Assembly (NCBI RefSeq): GCF_012034335.1
Contig: NZ_JAATHJ010000032.1
Location: forward strand, 1 to 38,130
Direction of reading: 5' to 3'
DNA: 38,130 nucleotides
From: Alkalicoccus luteus
GTDB taxonomy: Bacteria > Bacillota > Bacilli > Bacillales > Salisediminibacteriaceae
Positions 1 through 11,913 of this stretch are shown one piece after another (the stretch's first letter is position 1; each line of letters starts with the position of its first letter). The translations under genes and the position numbers were made by a program. Below the pieces are notes generated by a model, which was given only the letters and a program-made list of their open reading frames with translations, was not told the origin of the DNA and ran no database searches.

Positions 1-160
1 AAAGCTGTCCTCCCGGTGAAACCGGTCGGTCAGAACGGAATCTGGCTAAAGATTCCTGTATTTCAAAAATTGACAGAGAATGATTCATTCTCTTTCCTTC
101 TTCTCGTCTTTTGTTTAGTTTTCAAAGGACAGCAAACGCCGCCCTGTCTCAAGAGCGACT
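1..160 (-). other. rRNA operon leader (16S gene beyond the left edge)
   Basis: On the minus strand this stretch looks like a Bacillus-type 16S leader. It has a boxA-like antitermination element (revcomp of 117-131, TGTCCTTTGAAAACT) followed by CTAAACAAAA, a phrase typical of Bacillus rRNA leaders. A perfect inverted repeat at 75-93 (AGAGAATGA/TCATTCTCT) can form a leader hairpin. Two promoters lie just upstream. No mature 16S sequence is visible, so the gene must start beyond base 1. In B. subtilis an rRNA operon also follows gyrA, which supports the call. Confidence 0.7.
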
Positions 161-166
161 TATTAC

Positions 167-195
167 ATTTTATAACAGCGCTTCAAATAAGTCAA
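167..195 (-). promoter_or_regulatory. rRNA operon promoter P2 (sigma-A)
   Basis: On the minus strand, -35 TTGACT (195-190), a 17-bp spacer and -10 TAAAAT (172-167). It lies about 35 bases upstream of the boxA-like element, as expected for the proximal promoter of a Bacillus rRNA operon. Confidence 0.7.
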
Positions 196-252
196 TACTT
201 TTTTTGAACTGTTTTCGCCGCTGTGATGCTGTGCTCCTCAGCAGCGAGATTA

Positions 253-282
253 AATATATCACGGGAGTTTTGCCCGCTGCAA
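253..282 (-). promoter_or_regulatory. Candidate rRNA operon promoter P1
   Basis: On the minus strand, -35 TTGCAG (282-277), an 18-bp spacer and -10 TATATT (258-253), preceded by TGA. It sits about 87 bases upstream of P2, so the pair resembles the tandem promoters of Bacillus rRNA operons. The -35 is weak and no stringent-control element was identified. Confidence 0.45.
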
Positions 283-877
283 GTCTTTTTTCATATTCAG
301 AATTCTTATTTAACTCAGGCTCATTTTCAAGTAACAAATAGAGACAAATACAAGGTGACCTTTACATAAACATTAGCAGCTTACTTTGCACTTAGAGGCT
401 CTTCCTTGCTTACAAACGATTGCCGGTTGATGGTACTGATCTTCAATGGAACCAGTCTGCCAGGTTTGATCACGCACTGTAAGGAACCATCGTTTTCTTC
501 AAAAGCGACTTAATAAAGAAGGCTGCCTTAAAATAGCTTTTTATTAGAAGATAACTGCCCCTGCTTCACTCCCGGCAAGGCTTCCCAAGAGCTGGTTCCC
601 GACTAATGGTGGCGAAAGAGCATGACGCCAACATACATTTTCGAACTGCGCTGATCCTCCAGGTGTCCCTGCCTTCGTTCCACAGCGTTTACTATTTTCA
701 TCTTTTCTGGTGAAGTGTTCCCTGCATATCGTGGCTCTGGTGAACGCTAAAAGAGCTAAAAAGAAAGAAGCACATGCTATTCTCTATTATATGACCGCTG
801 GATTTTAGTTGCATAACGAGTAGATGAGCTTTGTTTCTACTATATAGTAGATACGTTTTTCAAAGTGTGATGGAAAG
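283..877. other. Gene-free stretch between rRNA promoters and P450 gene
   Basis: No reading frame here has a convincing start, ribosome binding site or recognisable product. The one striking element is a perfect 16-bp palindrome at 836-851 (TCTACTATATAGTAGA). The remainder may be decayed coding sequence, but I could not recognise a source. Confidence 0.5.
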
Positions 878-904
878 CCCCCGCACTGGTGAGCCAGTAC
901 GGGG
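878..904 (-). terminator. Terminator-like hairpin after the P450 gene
   Basis: An inverted repeat of CCCCG-ACTGG with CCAGT-CGGGG forms a stem of about 10 bp just beyond the P450 stop on the minus strand. The following sequence is T-rich only in patches, so termination strength is uncertain. Confidence 0.5.
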
Positions 905-917
905 TACTAAGGCAGCT

Positions 918-2177
918 TTACACCGGCTGCACGTTTTTTAGAATAATGCCGCTCTCCGGAATCGCAGGAATTTCCGTTAAGCTGAACGAAAGCTTTTGAT
1001 CCGGCAGGTCATAGCTGAGATGCTCGTGCAGCTGATAAACGATTTCTTTTAATAGCTCCACCGTCATCCATTCACCTGCACAACGGTGGCCGAAATCAAA
1101 CTCGCCTCCGCCTTGTGGAATAAACTGAAAAGGTGTTCCCTGCCAGCCTTCAAAGCGTGACGGCCGAAACAACCCGGGATTTTCCCATTCCTCGGGATGA
1201 TGGTTCGTTCCGTATAGATCCAGCAGCGTCAGCGTATCTTCTTTAAACGTGTGACCTTCCCACGTAAAGTCTTTTCTGACGCGCGCAGCTGTAAATGGAA
1301 AGAACGGATAGTAGCGGCGAACTTCCTGCACAAAACGCTCACGTGCATCGTCTGAATCAAGCTTAGATGCCTCTCCCGGATATTCATGCAGCGCAAGTGC
1401 CGTGAATGCCGCGTATACCGATATAGCCGTGATCGGCCGAATCAGATTCAGCAGTTCAACCGCCGCGGTTTCGGCTTCTAATTGTTCTCCATTGTGATCC
1501 CGATGCAGACTGAATGCTTCCAGCGGGGTTCCGGCGACATGATCCAGCTCGCCGTTTCGAACCTGTTCCACATAGGAAATCATCCACTTTTCTGCATCCG
1601 ACCTTGCTTTCCATCCTTTCAGATGACGAAGACCAATGTGTGCAGGTGTTTCGAACATCTCGCTGATTTGCTCAGCGCGCGCTTCTGTATCTTCTTCAAG
1701 CGGTACGCCTGTCCATTCGCATGCTGCTTCAAACAGCACCGTCTTGACGTTTTTATAAAACTGCATCTCATCCTGCTGTTCCCATACGCGGACGTGCTTT
1801 TGCCAGCGCTCCGCAAACAGACGCCGAATCGTTTGAAGATCATCCGGTTTCATCACCTGCATGAACATTGCTTTTCGGTGACGATGAGCCTCTCCGTCCA
1901 GACCTTGCACACCGCCTTCTCCAAACAGCGTCTTTTGAACAGGTTTCGGAGCAGCACCTTCGCGCTTAAACTTTTCTGTATCATAAAACAGTTCGGCCAT
2001 TTTGCTTCCAGTCAGACAAATTGCCGTTTCTCCGAGCAGTTTCGTCTCAAATATATTAGACTCCATTGTGTAGCGCCGGTTCAAGATAAACTGATAACCC
2101 TCTTTTAAAAGCTTGAGCGAATGATCCATGCCTTCTTCTTCCGGGATATTGCGGTTTTCTTCTTTAATAAATATCAA
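918..2177 (-). CDS. cypC: CYP152-family fatty-acid hydroxylase (P450 peroxygenase)
   Basis: Close relative of B. subtilis CypC/YbdT (P450-BS-beta), which hydroxylates long-chain fatty acids at the alpha or beta carbon using hydrogen peroxide, without a redox partner. With a TTG start at 2177 the protein is 419 residues (CypC is 417), and its N-terminus N-x-x-I-P-x4-M-D-x-S matches the CypC start residue for residue. An ATG at 2129 would give 403 residues; neither start has a well-placed Shine-Dalgarno. The heme ligand is Cys366 in GHRCAGE. Arg247 in LIRPITAIS matches the carboxylate-binding arginine. Gln91 in GGVQG matches Gln85 of the hydroxylase rather than the histidine of the decarboxylating OleT. 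The gene overlaps the preceding stress gene by 14 bases, so translation is probably coupled. Confidence 0.9.
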   Translation of the reverse strand: MIFIKEENRNIPEEEGMDHSLKLLKEGYQFILNRRYTMESNIFETKLLGETAICLTGSKMAELFYDTEKFKREGAAPKPVQKTLFGEGGVQGLDGEAHRHRKAMFMQVMKPDDLQTIRRLFAERWQKHVRVWEQQDEMQFYKNVKTVLFEAACEWTGVPLEEDTEARAEQISEMFETPAHIGLRHLKGWKARSDAEKWMISYVEQVRNGELDHVAGTPLEAFSLHRDHNGEQLEAETAAVELLNLIRPITAISVYAAFTALALHEYPGEASKLDSDDARERFVQEVRRYYPFFPFTAARVRKDFTWEGHTFKEDTLTLLDLYGTNHHPEEWENPGLFRPSRFEGWQGTPFQFIPQGGGEFDFGHRCAGEWMTVELLKEIVYQLHEHLSYDLPDQKLSFSLTEIPAIPESGIILKNVQPV

Positions 2178-2511
2178 ATCCCTCAGGTGCATTTTGCACG
2201 ACAACGAGCACCTTTCCCTCGTCCAGCTTCTCTTCCAGTTCTTCTGCGTGATATTCTTCAAAGCCGAGCTCTTCCAGCTTCGCACGCAGCTCGTCTCCTT
2301 TTTTACGGAAAATATTGCGTGCTGCAGTACCGAGCGTCTCTTCATCGAGTCCGATCGTATTTGCCTCTGCGTTATCGGCAATGCGGTCTGTCCGGTCCTC
2401 GTCATGTGTAATGATGTAAATGTCATCCTCGTTAATGTTTTTACTCTTCAGTGACTGGATCGCTTCAATTACATCCTGATCATTGTGAAACTCTTTAAAA
2501 ATCGGCTGCAT
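2164..2511 (-). CDS. YflT-like general stress protein
   Basis: A 115-residue soluble acidic protein matching the YflT/GSP17M general stress family. It has an N-terminal alpha/beta segment (F-x-N-D-x-D-V-I-E-A-I, then DDIYIITHDEDRT), a central helical part, and a C-terminal K-V-L-V-V-V strand. The start at 2511 (MQPIF) was chosen because the AGAGAGG ribosome binding site lies 9 bases upstream. The ATG at 2520 abuts that site and is less likely. Family members are induced by heat or through sigma-B, but no clear sigma-B promoter is visible here. It is followed by the overlapping P450 gene, which suggests a two-gene stress operon. The exact biochemical role of the family is unknown. Confidence 0.8.
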   Translation of the reverse strand: MQPIFKEFHNDQDVIEAIQSLKSKNINEDDIYIITHDEDRTDRIADNAEANTIGLDEETLGTAARNIFRKKGDELRAKLEELGFEEYHAEELEEKLDEGKVLVVVQNAPEGFDIY

Positions 2512-2682
2512 CGTGCTCATCCTCTCTCTAACGTATAATTTCTGTCGCTTTGACAGAGCTATTAGAGGTGTACCACGTACAGGAATCACAGAAACATATT
2601 TAGCATAATTAGGTAAAAATACGCTGTTCGTTACATGTGAAAAGCTTGAACATCTCCTTAACGGTGAGGAAAAAGAAGCAAA

Positions 2683-2714
2683 AAGCCGGCAGCGGAAATT
2701 CCGTACCGGCTTTA
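2683..2714 (-). terminator. Rho-independent terminator after the HD-GYP-like gene
   Basis: Stem AAAGCCGG/CCGGCTTT with a further GGAA/TTCC pairing inside it, followed on the minus strand by TTTTTGCTTCTTTTT. It separates the HD-GYP-like gene from the stress-P450 pair. Confidence 0.85.
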
Positions 2715-2741
2715 TCAAGTAAGCGTGCTAATTTAGTCGTA

Positions 2742-3860
2742 TCAGGAAGAGGCTGCAGCTTCTGATGACGCAGATGCCTCTACAATATACAGATTTGGAT
2801 GGCTGATAAGGTCCAGCTCCTGCCCGGATTCAAGACGAACAACAGGTCGAAGCGGGTTATCCGGTCTGATGTGAAGCACGTCAGCGGCATTTTCGTTGTT
2901 TAGCTGAACCGACTGACCGACGCTGAACATGGCGAGATGACCTGTAAAGCACGCCGTCATCGACTGATCCAGTCCTGGAAATTCACCGGCTGCCAGTTGT
3001 TCCAGCACGTGATAAGGAGACATTTTTGCCCGGTAAAGCCGTTCCGCTGTCATTGCATGAAACGTATCGGCAATCGCGGTGATGCGTGCAAAGGCGTGAA
3101 CTTTTGTTTTGGAAACACCGAGCGGATACCCGCTCCCGTCAAGACGCTCATGATGCTGGAGCACGCCAAGCATCGCCTTTTTATTAAAGCCCGGTACCTT
3201 TTCGAGCATACGGTAGCTGAGCACGGGGTGTTTTTTCAGTTCATCAAATTCATCTTTGTTCAGGCTCCCCTTTTTTTGAAACGGGTCGTAGGAAAGACGG
3301 GCCATGCCGCAGTCAGCAAGCATTCCGGCTAATCCGACCTGAATAACATCCGCCTTCTCATATCCAAGCCAGCGGCCGAGCATGGCGCTGTAAACACCTG
3401 CTGCAACGGCATGATAGTAAATGTAATTCTTTTTATCGCTGAAGTGATACAGCTCCAGCAGCTCGCGATTCGTCGGCTCTTTCTCATACAGCGGCAGAAA
3501 AAGCTGCCGCATCGTATACGGCTCAATCGGCAGACGTCCCTGCCATTTCTGAAATTCTTTTTTAAACAGCTGTACCGCGCGAAGGTAGCGGTTCGTAAAG
3601 GAATCGTTGTCATCCAGCAGGCTTACCTTTGCCGGTCCTCTCGTCTTCTGCTTCTCCTGCAGCTGACGCTCCGGCTGAAACGCCGTGCCGTCTACCAGCT
3701 TTGCTTCTGTATGGACGCTTTCGACAAGAAAGGTCTTTAATATGTGAAGGTGCTCCTCCTGCAAAACCGTTTTTTTCGGCACCAGCGGTTTAGCAGTCAG
3801 CTTCATGACGTCCTGCTGTAAGATGCATCCTGGTACAAGATCTTCTACGTAAACGTGCAT
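2742..3860 (-). CDS. HD-GYP-domain protein with a degenerate HD motif
   Basis: A 372-residue protein. Residues 1-130 are an uncharacterised N-terminal part; residues about 140-310 are an HD-GYP domain, whose family hydrolyses cyclic di-GMP. Conserved family features are His150 (YYHAV), HP at 211-212, HHERLDGSGYP at 236-246 and IADTFHAM with Asp265. The defining HD pair followed by GK is missing: the segment reads LADCGMARL with Ala182-Asp183, so one metal-ligand histidine is absent. The protein is therefore probably impaired as a phosphodiesterase and may act as a sensor or binding protein (inference). A strong AAAGGAG ribosome binding site precedes the ATG. It lies downstream of gyrA behind a terminator and is followed by its own terminator. 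Confidence 0.85.
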   Translation of the reverse strand: MHVYVEDLVPGCILQQDVMKLTAKPLVPKKTVLQEEHLHILKTFLVESVHTEAKLVDGTAFQPERQLQEKQKTRGPAKVSLLDDNDSFTNRYLRAVQLFKKEFQKWQGRLPIEPYTMRQLFLPLYEKEPTNRELLELYHFSDKKNYIYYHAVAAGVYSAMLGRWLGYEKADVIQVGLAGMLADCGMARLSYDPFQKKGSLNKDEFDELKKHPVLSYRMLEKVPGFNKKAMLGVLQHHERLDGSGYPLGVSKTKVHAFARITAIADTFHAMTAERLYRAKMSPYHVLEQLAAGEFPGLDQSMTACFTGHLAMFSVGQSVQLNNENAADVLHIRPDNPLRPVVRLESGQELDLISHPNLYIVEASASSEAAASS

Positions 3861-4024
3861 GAAACCCGCTCCTTTTCCATCTGTTATCTCTTATAGTGCC
3901 TGTAAAATAGGACTAAAGTCAAGTGATACCCATTAAACAAGGTCTTATGACTCATTATAAAAGCCTTCCCCCTTTTTTATCGGACTGATGCAGGCAATCG
4001 TCAAGTGCCCTTGCAAGCTGCACG

Positions 4025-4063
4025 AAAAAAAGAGCGGCTCCGGCAACTATCCCGGAACCGCCC
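4025..4063 (-). terminator. Rho-independent terminator of gyrA
   Basis: On the minus strand, GGCGGTTCCGG and CCGGAGCCGCT form a stem (two G-T pairs) with a loop of about 9 bases, followed by seven T residues immediately after the gyrA stop. Confidence 0.9.
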
Positions 4064-4070
4064 TTTTGCT

Positions 4071-6617
<2,547 letters not shown>

Positions 6618-6687
6618 TCATGACCCTCCATCCTCCGGGCCGTGAAAGCCCGTTTTCAGCGGCTGATGCCGCTTGTTCGACTATGTA

Positions 6688-6711
6688 GGCAGGACAGCAT
6701 CGTGTCCTGCC
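6688..6711 (-). other. Hairpin in the gyrB-gyrA spacer
   Basis: A perfect 9-bp inverted repeat (GGCAGGACA/TGTCCTGCC) with a 6-base loop lies in the gyrB-gyrA spacer. There is no T-run on either side, so it is not an obvious terminator. It could be an mRNA processing or stability element. Confidence 0.5.
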
Positions 6712-6771
6712 GGTAGTATTGAAACGCCGTATATGCAGCGTATTCTGCTTCGGCTGCGTGACACTGCGTGA

Positions 6772-8694
<1,923 letters not shown>

Positions 8695-8718
8695 TCACCT
8701 GCATTTCTTCCCGCTGTT

Positions 8719-8997
8719 TTATGGGCGGGTGGATTCTTCTTCTTCCGCGTTGGCAATCGTTTTATTCTCGGCCCGGCGTTTCAGCGTGTGCGACGAGATT
8801 GGGGACAGATAGATGCAGTCATCGGTCACGACGATTGATTTCGCCGGATCGCCGGTGACCTCCACCGTCTGCTTGGCCTCGCGGCTCCGCTTCATAAAGG
8901 CTCTGTTTTCCGCCGAAGCTTCCTCGCTCTGGTGATCGAGAATCGTGATGATCCGTTCTGCTTTCAGTACGATATCTCCGCCTAAATGAATAAACAT
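8719..8997 (-). CDS. remB: Extracellular matrix regulator RemB (DUF370)
   Basis: A 92-residue protein of the RemA/RemB (DUF370) family, formerly YaaB. It opens with M-F-I-H-L-G-G-D, has the conserved K-S-I-V-V-T-D-D-x-I-Y-L-S-P-I-S-S-x-T-L-K-x-R core, and a charged C-terminal tail. In B. subtilis RemB contributes to activation of matrix genes, while its paralogue RemA binds DNA directly. A strong AAGGAGG ribosome binding site lies before the ATG. Its position between recF and gyrB is the same as in B. subtilis, which is the strongest evidence for the name. The gap to recF is only 11 bases, so it is co-transcribed. Confidence 0.92.
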   Translation of the reverse strand: MFIHLGGDIVLKAERIITILDHQSEEASAENRAFMKRSREAKQTVEVTGDPAKSIVVTDDCIYLSPISSHTLKRRAENKTIANAEEEESTRP

Positions 8998-9008
8998 GGG
9001 GCGCCTCC

Positions 9009-10130
9009 TTAATCGTTCCGGATGACCGTTCCTTCCTGGACGTAAAAAGTGGCCGCTTCGCGAAGCAGCTGATGGTCGATGCCGTCAACGCTGGTCGTCG
9101 TCACGAACGTCTGCACCTTTCCTTTGATGGAATTCAGCAGATGCGTCTGCCGGTGGTCGTCCAGCTCAGACAGTACGTCGTCCAGCAGGAGGATCGGGTA
9201 TTCGCCGGTTTTCTCATGTATCAGCTCAATTTCCGCAAGCTTCAGCGAAAGAGCTGTCGTCCGCTGCTGGCCTTGGGAGCCGTATGTCTGAATGCTGCGT
9301 CCATTCACAAAAAACGCCAGATCATCGCGGTGTGGTCCGATCTGGGTCGTCCCGCGCCTGAGCTCCTGGTCGCGGACACGGCTGAATTCGGCACGGAGCA
9401 CGTCGGCTGTCTCCGCCGTACTCATGCCGGCTTCCGCCGGCACAGTCGGCTCGTAGGAGAGCGTCAGTGCTTCCTTTCCGCGGCTGATGTCGCGGTGGAT
9501 CGGAGCTGCCCAGGCTTCCAGCGTCTCCAGAAATGAAAAGCGCCGGACGAGCAGTTCCGCTCCGGACTGAATCAGCTGCTCGGTCATAACGTCAAGCATT
9601 GCTTCATCCGGTGTCTTTCGTTTGTCACGAATATCTTTCAGCCATTGATTGCGCTGCTTCAGTGCTTTGTAGTACTGAGAAAGATGATACAGGTAAACAG
9701 AGTTGATCTGACCCATTTCCATATCCAGAAAGCGCCGGCGTACCTGCGGGCTCCCCTTCACGAGGGTCAGATCCTCGGGGGCGAACATGACGATCGTGCA
9801 CGTTCCGATATAGTCGCTGAGGCGCTTTTTTTCGAGGCCGTTCACCTTTACCTTTTTGCCCTGCTTGGAGAACACGAGCTCCATGTCAAAATTGCCGTGG
9901 CGGTTCGTAAAGCTGCCGCTAACCCGTGCAAACGGCTGATCCCAGCGGATTAACTCGCGGTCACGAGGCGTGCGGTGGGAACGTGCCATAGCAAGGACAT
10001 AGATCGACTCCATCAAGTTCGTTTTCCCCTGTGCATTTTCGCCGAGGATGACATTCACCTGATCTTTGAAGGGCAGCGTGACGTCCTCATAGTTGCGATA
10101 GTCCTTCAGCTTCAGTTCATGTATATGCAA
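9009..10130 (-). CDS. recF: DNA replication and repair protein RecF
   Basis: A 373-residue SMC-like ATPase that helps load RecA at gaps through RecO and RecR. Walker A is GENAQGKT (residues 30-37). The ABC signature region is [18 protein letters not shown], and Walker B with its following D-loop is [17 protein letters not shown]. The start is TTG at 10130: it gives [14 protein letters not shown], aligning with the first residues of known RecF proteins, and GGAGG lies 5 bases upstream. No in-frame ATG is available nearby. It is spaced 11 bases after yaaA. Confidence 0.96.
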   Translation of the reverse strand: MHIHELKLKDYRNYEDVTLPFKDQVNVILGENAQGKTNLMESIYVLAMARSHRTPRDRELIRWDQPFARVSGSFTNRHGNFDMELVFSKQGKKVKVNGLEKKRLSDYIGTCTIVMFAPEDLTLVKGSPQVRRRFLDMEMGQINSVYLYHLSQYYKALKQRNQWLKDIRDKRKTPDEAMLDVMTEQLIQSGAELLVRRFSFLETLEAWAAPIHRDISRGKEALTLSYEPTVPAEAGMSTAETADVLRAEFSRVRDQELRRGTTQIGPHRDDLAFFVNGRSIQTYGSQGQQRTTALSLKLAEIELIHEKTGEYPILLLDDVLSELDDHRQTHLLNSIKGKVQTFVTTTSVDGIDHQLLREAATFYVQEGTVIRND

Positions 10131-10141
10131 GAGTGCCTCCG

Positions 10142-10360
10142 CTATTCACCGGTGATCGTCAGCTCCCCGATTCCTTCAATGACGACACGATCGCCCGGAT
10201 AGAGCTTCCTTCCCCGGCGGTCTTCAGCTTCCTCGTTTACAAATACCGGAACTTCCGCCAAAAAAGGCTTCGCCTCGCCGCCGCTTGAAATGACAGCTGC
10301 CTCTTTCAGCGCCTGCCCGAGCGTGATAAATTCGCCACGCACGGTAATGTCTTCGTTCAT
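10142..10360 (-). CDS. yaaA: S4-domain RNA-binding protein YaaA
   Basis: A 72-residue protein consisting almost entirely of one S4-like domain, with the pattern F-I-T-L-G-Q-A-L-K[12 protein letters not shown] and a C-terminal [12 protein letters not shown]. In Bacillus YaaA is associated with late 50S ribosome assembly. The ribosome binding site upstream of the ATG is poor (GACGGGG). A candidate promoter lies 54-83 bases upstream, and a terminator separates it from dnaN, so yaaA-recF-remB-gyrB may form their own transcription unit. Confidence 0.92.
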   Translation of the reverse strand: MNEDITVRGEFITLGQALKEAAVISSGGEAKPFLAEVPVFVNEEAEDRRGRKLYPGDRVVIEGIGELTITGE

Positions 10361-10413
10361 GCCCCGTCAACTCGCTTTCTGCACAAATACGTACACAAAA
10401 TCTCTCACTATAC

Positions 10414-10443
10414 ATTGTACTAAAGATTGACCCGTGACGCCAA
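10414..10443 (-). promoter_or_regulatory. Candidate promoter for yaaA-recF-remB-gyrB
   Basis: On the minus strand, -35 TTGGCG (10443-10438), an 18-bp spacer and -10 TACAAT (10419-10414). It lies downstream of the dnaN terminator and upstream of yaaA. Confidence 0.4.
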
Positions 10444-10552
10444 TATTAATTATCTATTTTACGAACAAACGTTCCTTATTCCGGTGTCTGTCCATTTTTC
10501 CACCGTGAAAGCTCTCCCAACATGCTTCCTTTTCCTGAATACAGGAGCAGCG

Positions 10553-10586
10553 AAAAACCGCTGCTCCGGGACATCCGGAACAGCGG
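10553..10586 (-). terminator. dnaN: Rho-independent terminator of dnaN
   Basis: On the minus strand, CCGCTGTTCCGG pairs with CCGGAGCAGCGG (12 bp, one G-T pair, loop ATGTC), followed directly by TTTTT. The downstream arm can instead pair with CGCTGCTCC further on (10544-10552 with 10559-10567), which would disrupt the terminator stem. Confidence 0.88.
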
Positions 10587-10601
10587 CTTCTGTTGGAACG
10601 A

Positions 10602-11744
10602 TCAGTACGTACGCACCGGTGAAAACAGGTGAAGCATGTAGTCACGGTCTGCCGGACGCATAATGAACGGGCTCATAGCGCCGGTGAACTGGATCGTGAC
10701 GTCATCGGATTCAATAACCCGCAGTGCGTCGATGATATTTTTTCCGTTAAAGGAAATACGGAGCTCTTCCCCGTTGAAGCTGTCGCACGCAACTTCTTCG
10801 GTTACCTTACCGACTTCCGGCGTCACAGAAGTGATTTCAAGCGTCGATTCACCGATCGACTTCAGGTTCACGACGTTGTTTTTGCCGTCTCTCGAAAGGA
10901 GCAGTGCACGTTCAATCGCTGCAAGCAGCTTTTTCGCCTGAACCTGAACCTCTGTTTTCGAACTCGTCGGAATCATGTTTTTCGTCGCCGGGTAGTTGCC
11001 GTCGAGCAGCCTGGAGAAGAAAAGAATGTTTTTCGTTTTGAACAAGCACTGATTGTCAGTCACAGTGACACTGATTGTATCTTCAGTGTCGTCCAGAATT
11101 TTACTCAGCTCAGACAGGCTCTTGCCGGGAATAACGACATTCGAGAATTCCATGTCCGCCGGGCTGTCTTCAAGCGCTGCTTCACGCATAGCGAGGCGGT
11201 GGCTGTCTGTTGCTGTGCACATCAGCTTTCCTTCTTCCAGTCCCCAGTGGATTCCGGTTAAGATCGGACGTGTTTCTGCTGTAGAAACTGCAAAAGCAGT
11301 CTGTTTAATCAACGCTTTGAGCAGATCTGTCTTCAGCTGAAATGCATTACCCTGCTCCACTTCCGGCAGTCGTGGAAATTCATCGGGATCGAGTCCGTTT
11401 AAGTTGAACTCGGAGCTTCCGGAGCTGATTTTCGTCACGTTTTGATCGTTAACGCTCACTTCAACCGTCGTTTCCGGGAGCTTCTTAATGATATCGGCAA
11501 AGTATTTCGCCTGAAGCACAATCGAGCCCGGCCGTTCGATATCCACGATTTGATTATCCCCGTCTTCTGCAGGAATGTAGGCTTCAATGGAAATGTCGGA
11601 GTCACTGCCTGTTAATGTCACTCCTTCGTCAAACGCTACCATTTTCAGACCAGACAGAATCGGCATGGATGCTCTGGAGGAAATAGCTTTTGAAACGTGC
11701 TGGATATTTTGAACGAAAACGTCTCTTTGGATCGTAAATTTCAT
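10602..11744 (-). CDS. dnaN: DNA polymerase III beta subunit (sliding clamp)
   Basis: The 380-residue beta clamp, a dimeric ring that tethers the replicative polymerase to DNA and docks many repair and replication factors. It starts MKFTIQRDVFVQNIQHVSKAIS, and the three repeated clamp domains are recognisable over the full length. Conserved stretches include LLDGNYPATKNMIP in the middle domain and the C-terminal YMLHLFSPVRTY. The length is normal for the family. GGGAGG precedes the ATG by 9 bases. It lies downstream of dnaA across the unwinding part of the origin and ends at a strong terminator. Confidence 0.97.
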   Translation of the reverse strand: MKFTIQRDVFVQNIQHVSKAISSRASMPILSGLKMVAFDEGVTLTGSDSDISIEAYIPAEDGDNQIVDIERPGSIVLQAKYFADIIKKLPETTVEVSVNDQNVTKISSGSSEFNLNGLDPDEFPRLPEVEQGNAFQLKTDLLKALIKQTAFAVSTAETRPILTGIHWGLEEGKLMCTATDSHRLAMREAALEDSPADMEFSNVVIPGKSLSELSKILDDTEDTISVTVTDNQCLFKTKNILFFSRLLDGNYPATKNMIPTSSKTEVQVQAKKLLAAIERALLLSRDGKNNVVNLKSIGESTLEITSVTPEVGKVTEEVACDSFNGEELRISFNGKNIIDALRVIESDDVTIQFTGAMSPFIMRPADRDYMLHLFSPVRTY

Positions 11745-11760
11745 AACGATGAACCTCCCT

Positions 11761-11903
11761 GATAAATATAATATTAATTAATGAACTTGCCGTAGTAATA
11801 GTACTAGGCGCTGTGAATTTGTGGATAACCCGCGAAAGACCTTGCAAAGTGAACTTATTCACATGTGGATAACCTGTGTATAAGTACGTGCAGGATATCC
11901 ACA
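11761..11903. other. oriC, unwinding side (dnaA-dnaN spacer)
   Basis: The spacer contains perfect DnaA boxes (TTATNCACA or its complement) at 11820-11828, 11855-11863, 11864-11872 and 11875-11883, and a one-mismatch box at 11895-11903. On the dnaN side comes a trinucleotide TAG-type run (11793-11807) and then 22 bases of pure A/T (11761-11782) that would be the duplex unwinding element. The order box, GC-rich joint, trio, AT-rich DNA is that of the basal unwinding system described for B. subtilis. Confidence 0.85.
11793..11807. promoter_or_regulatory. DnaA-trio-like element
   Basis: The plus strand reads TAG-TAA-TAG-TAC-TAG. Read 3' to 5' from the plus strand as GAT/AAT-type triplets, four of five fit the DnaA-trio consensus (G or A, A, T). 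It is separated from the nearest perfect DnaA box (11820) by a GC-rich joint and a weak box. Confidence 0.65.
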
Positions 11904-11913
11904 GTTTACACAG

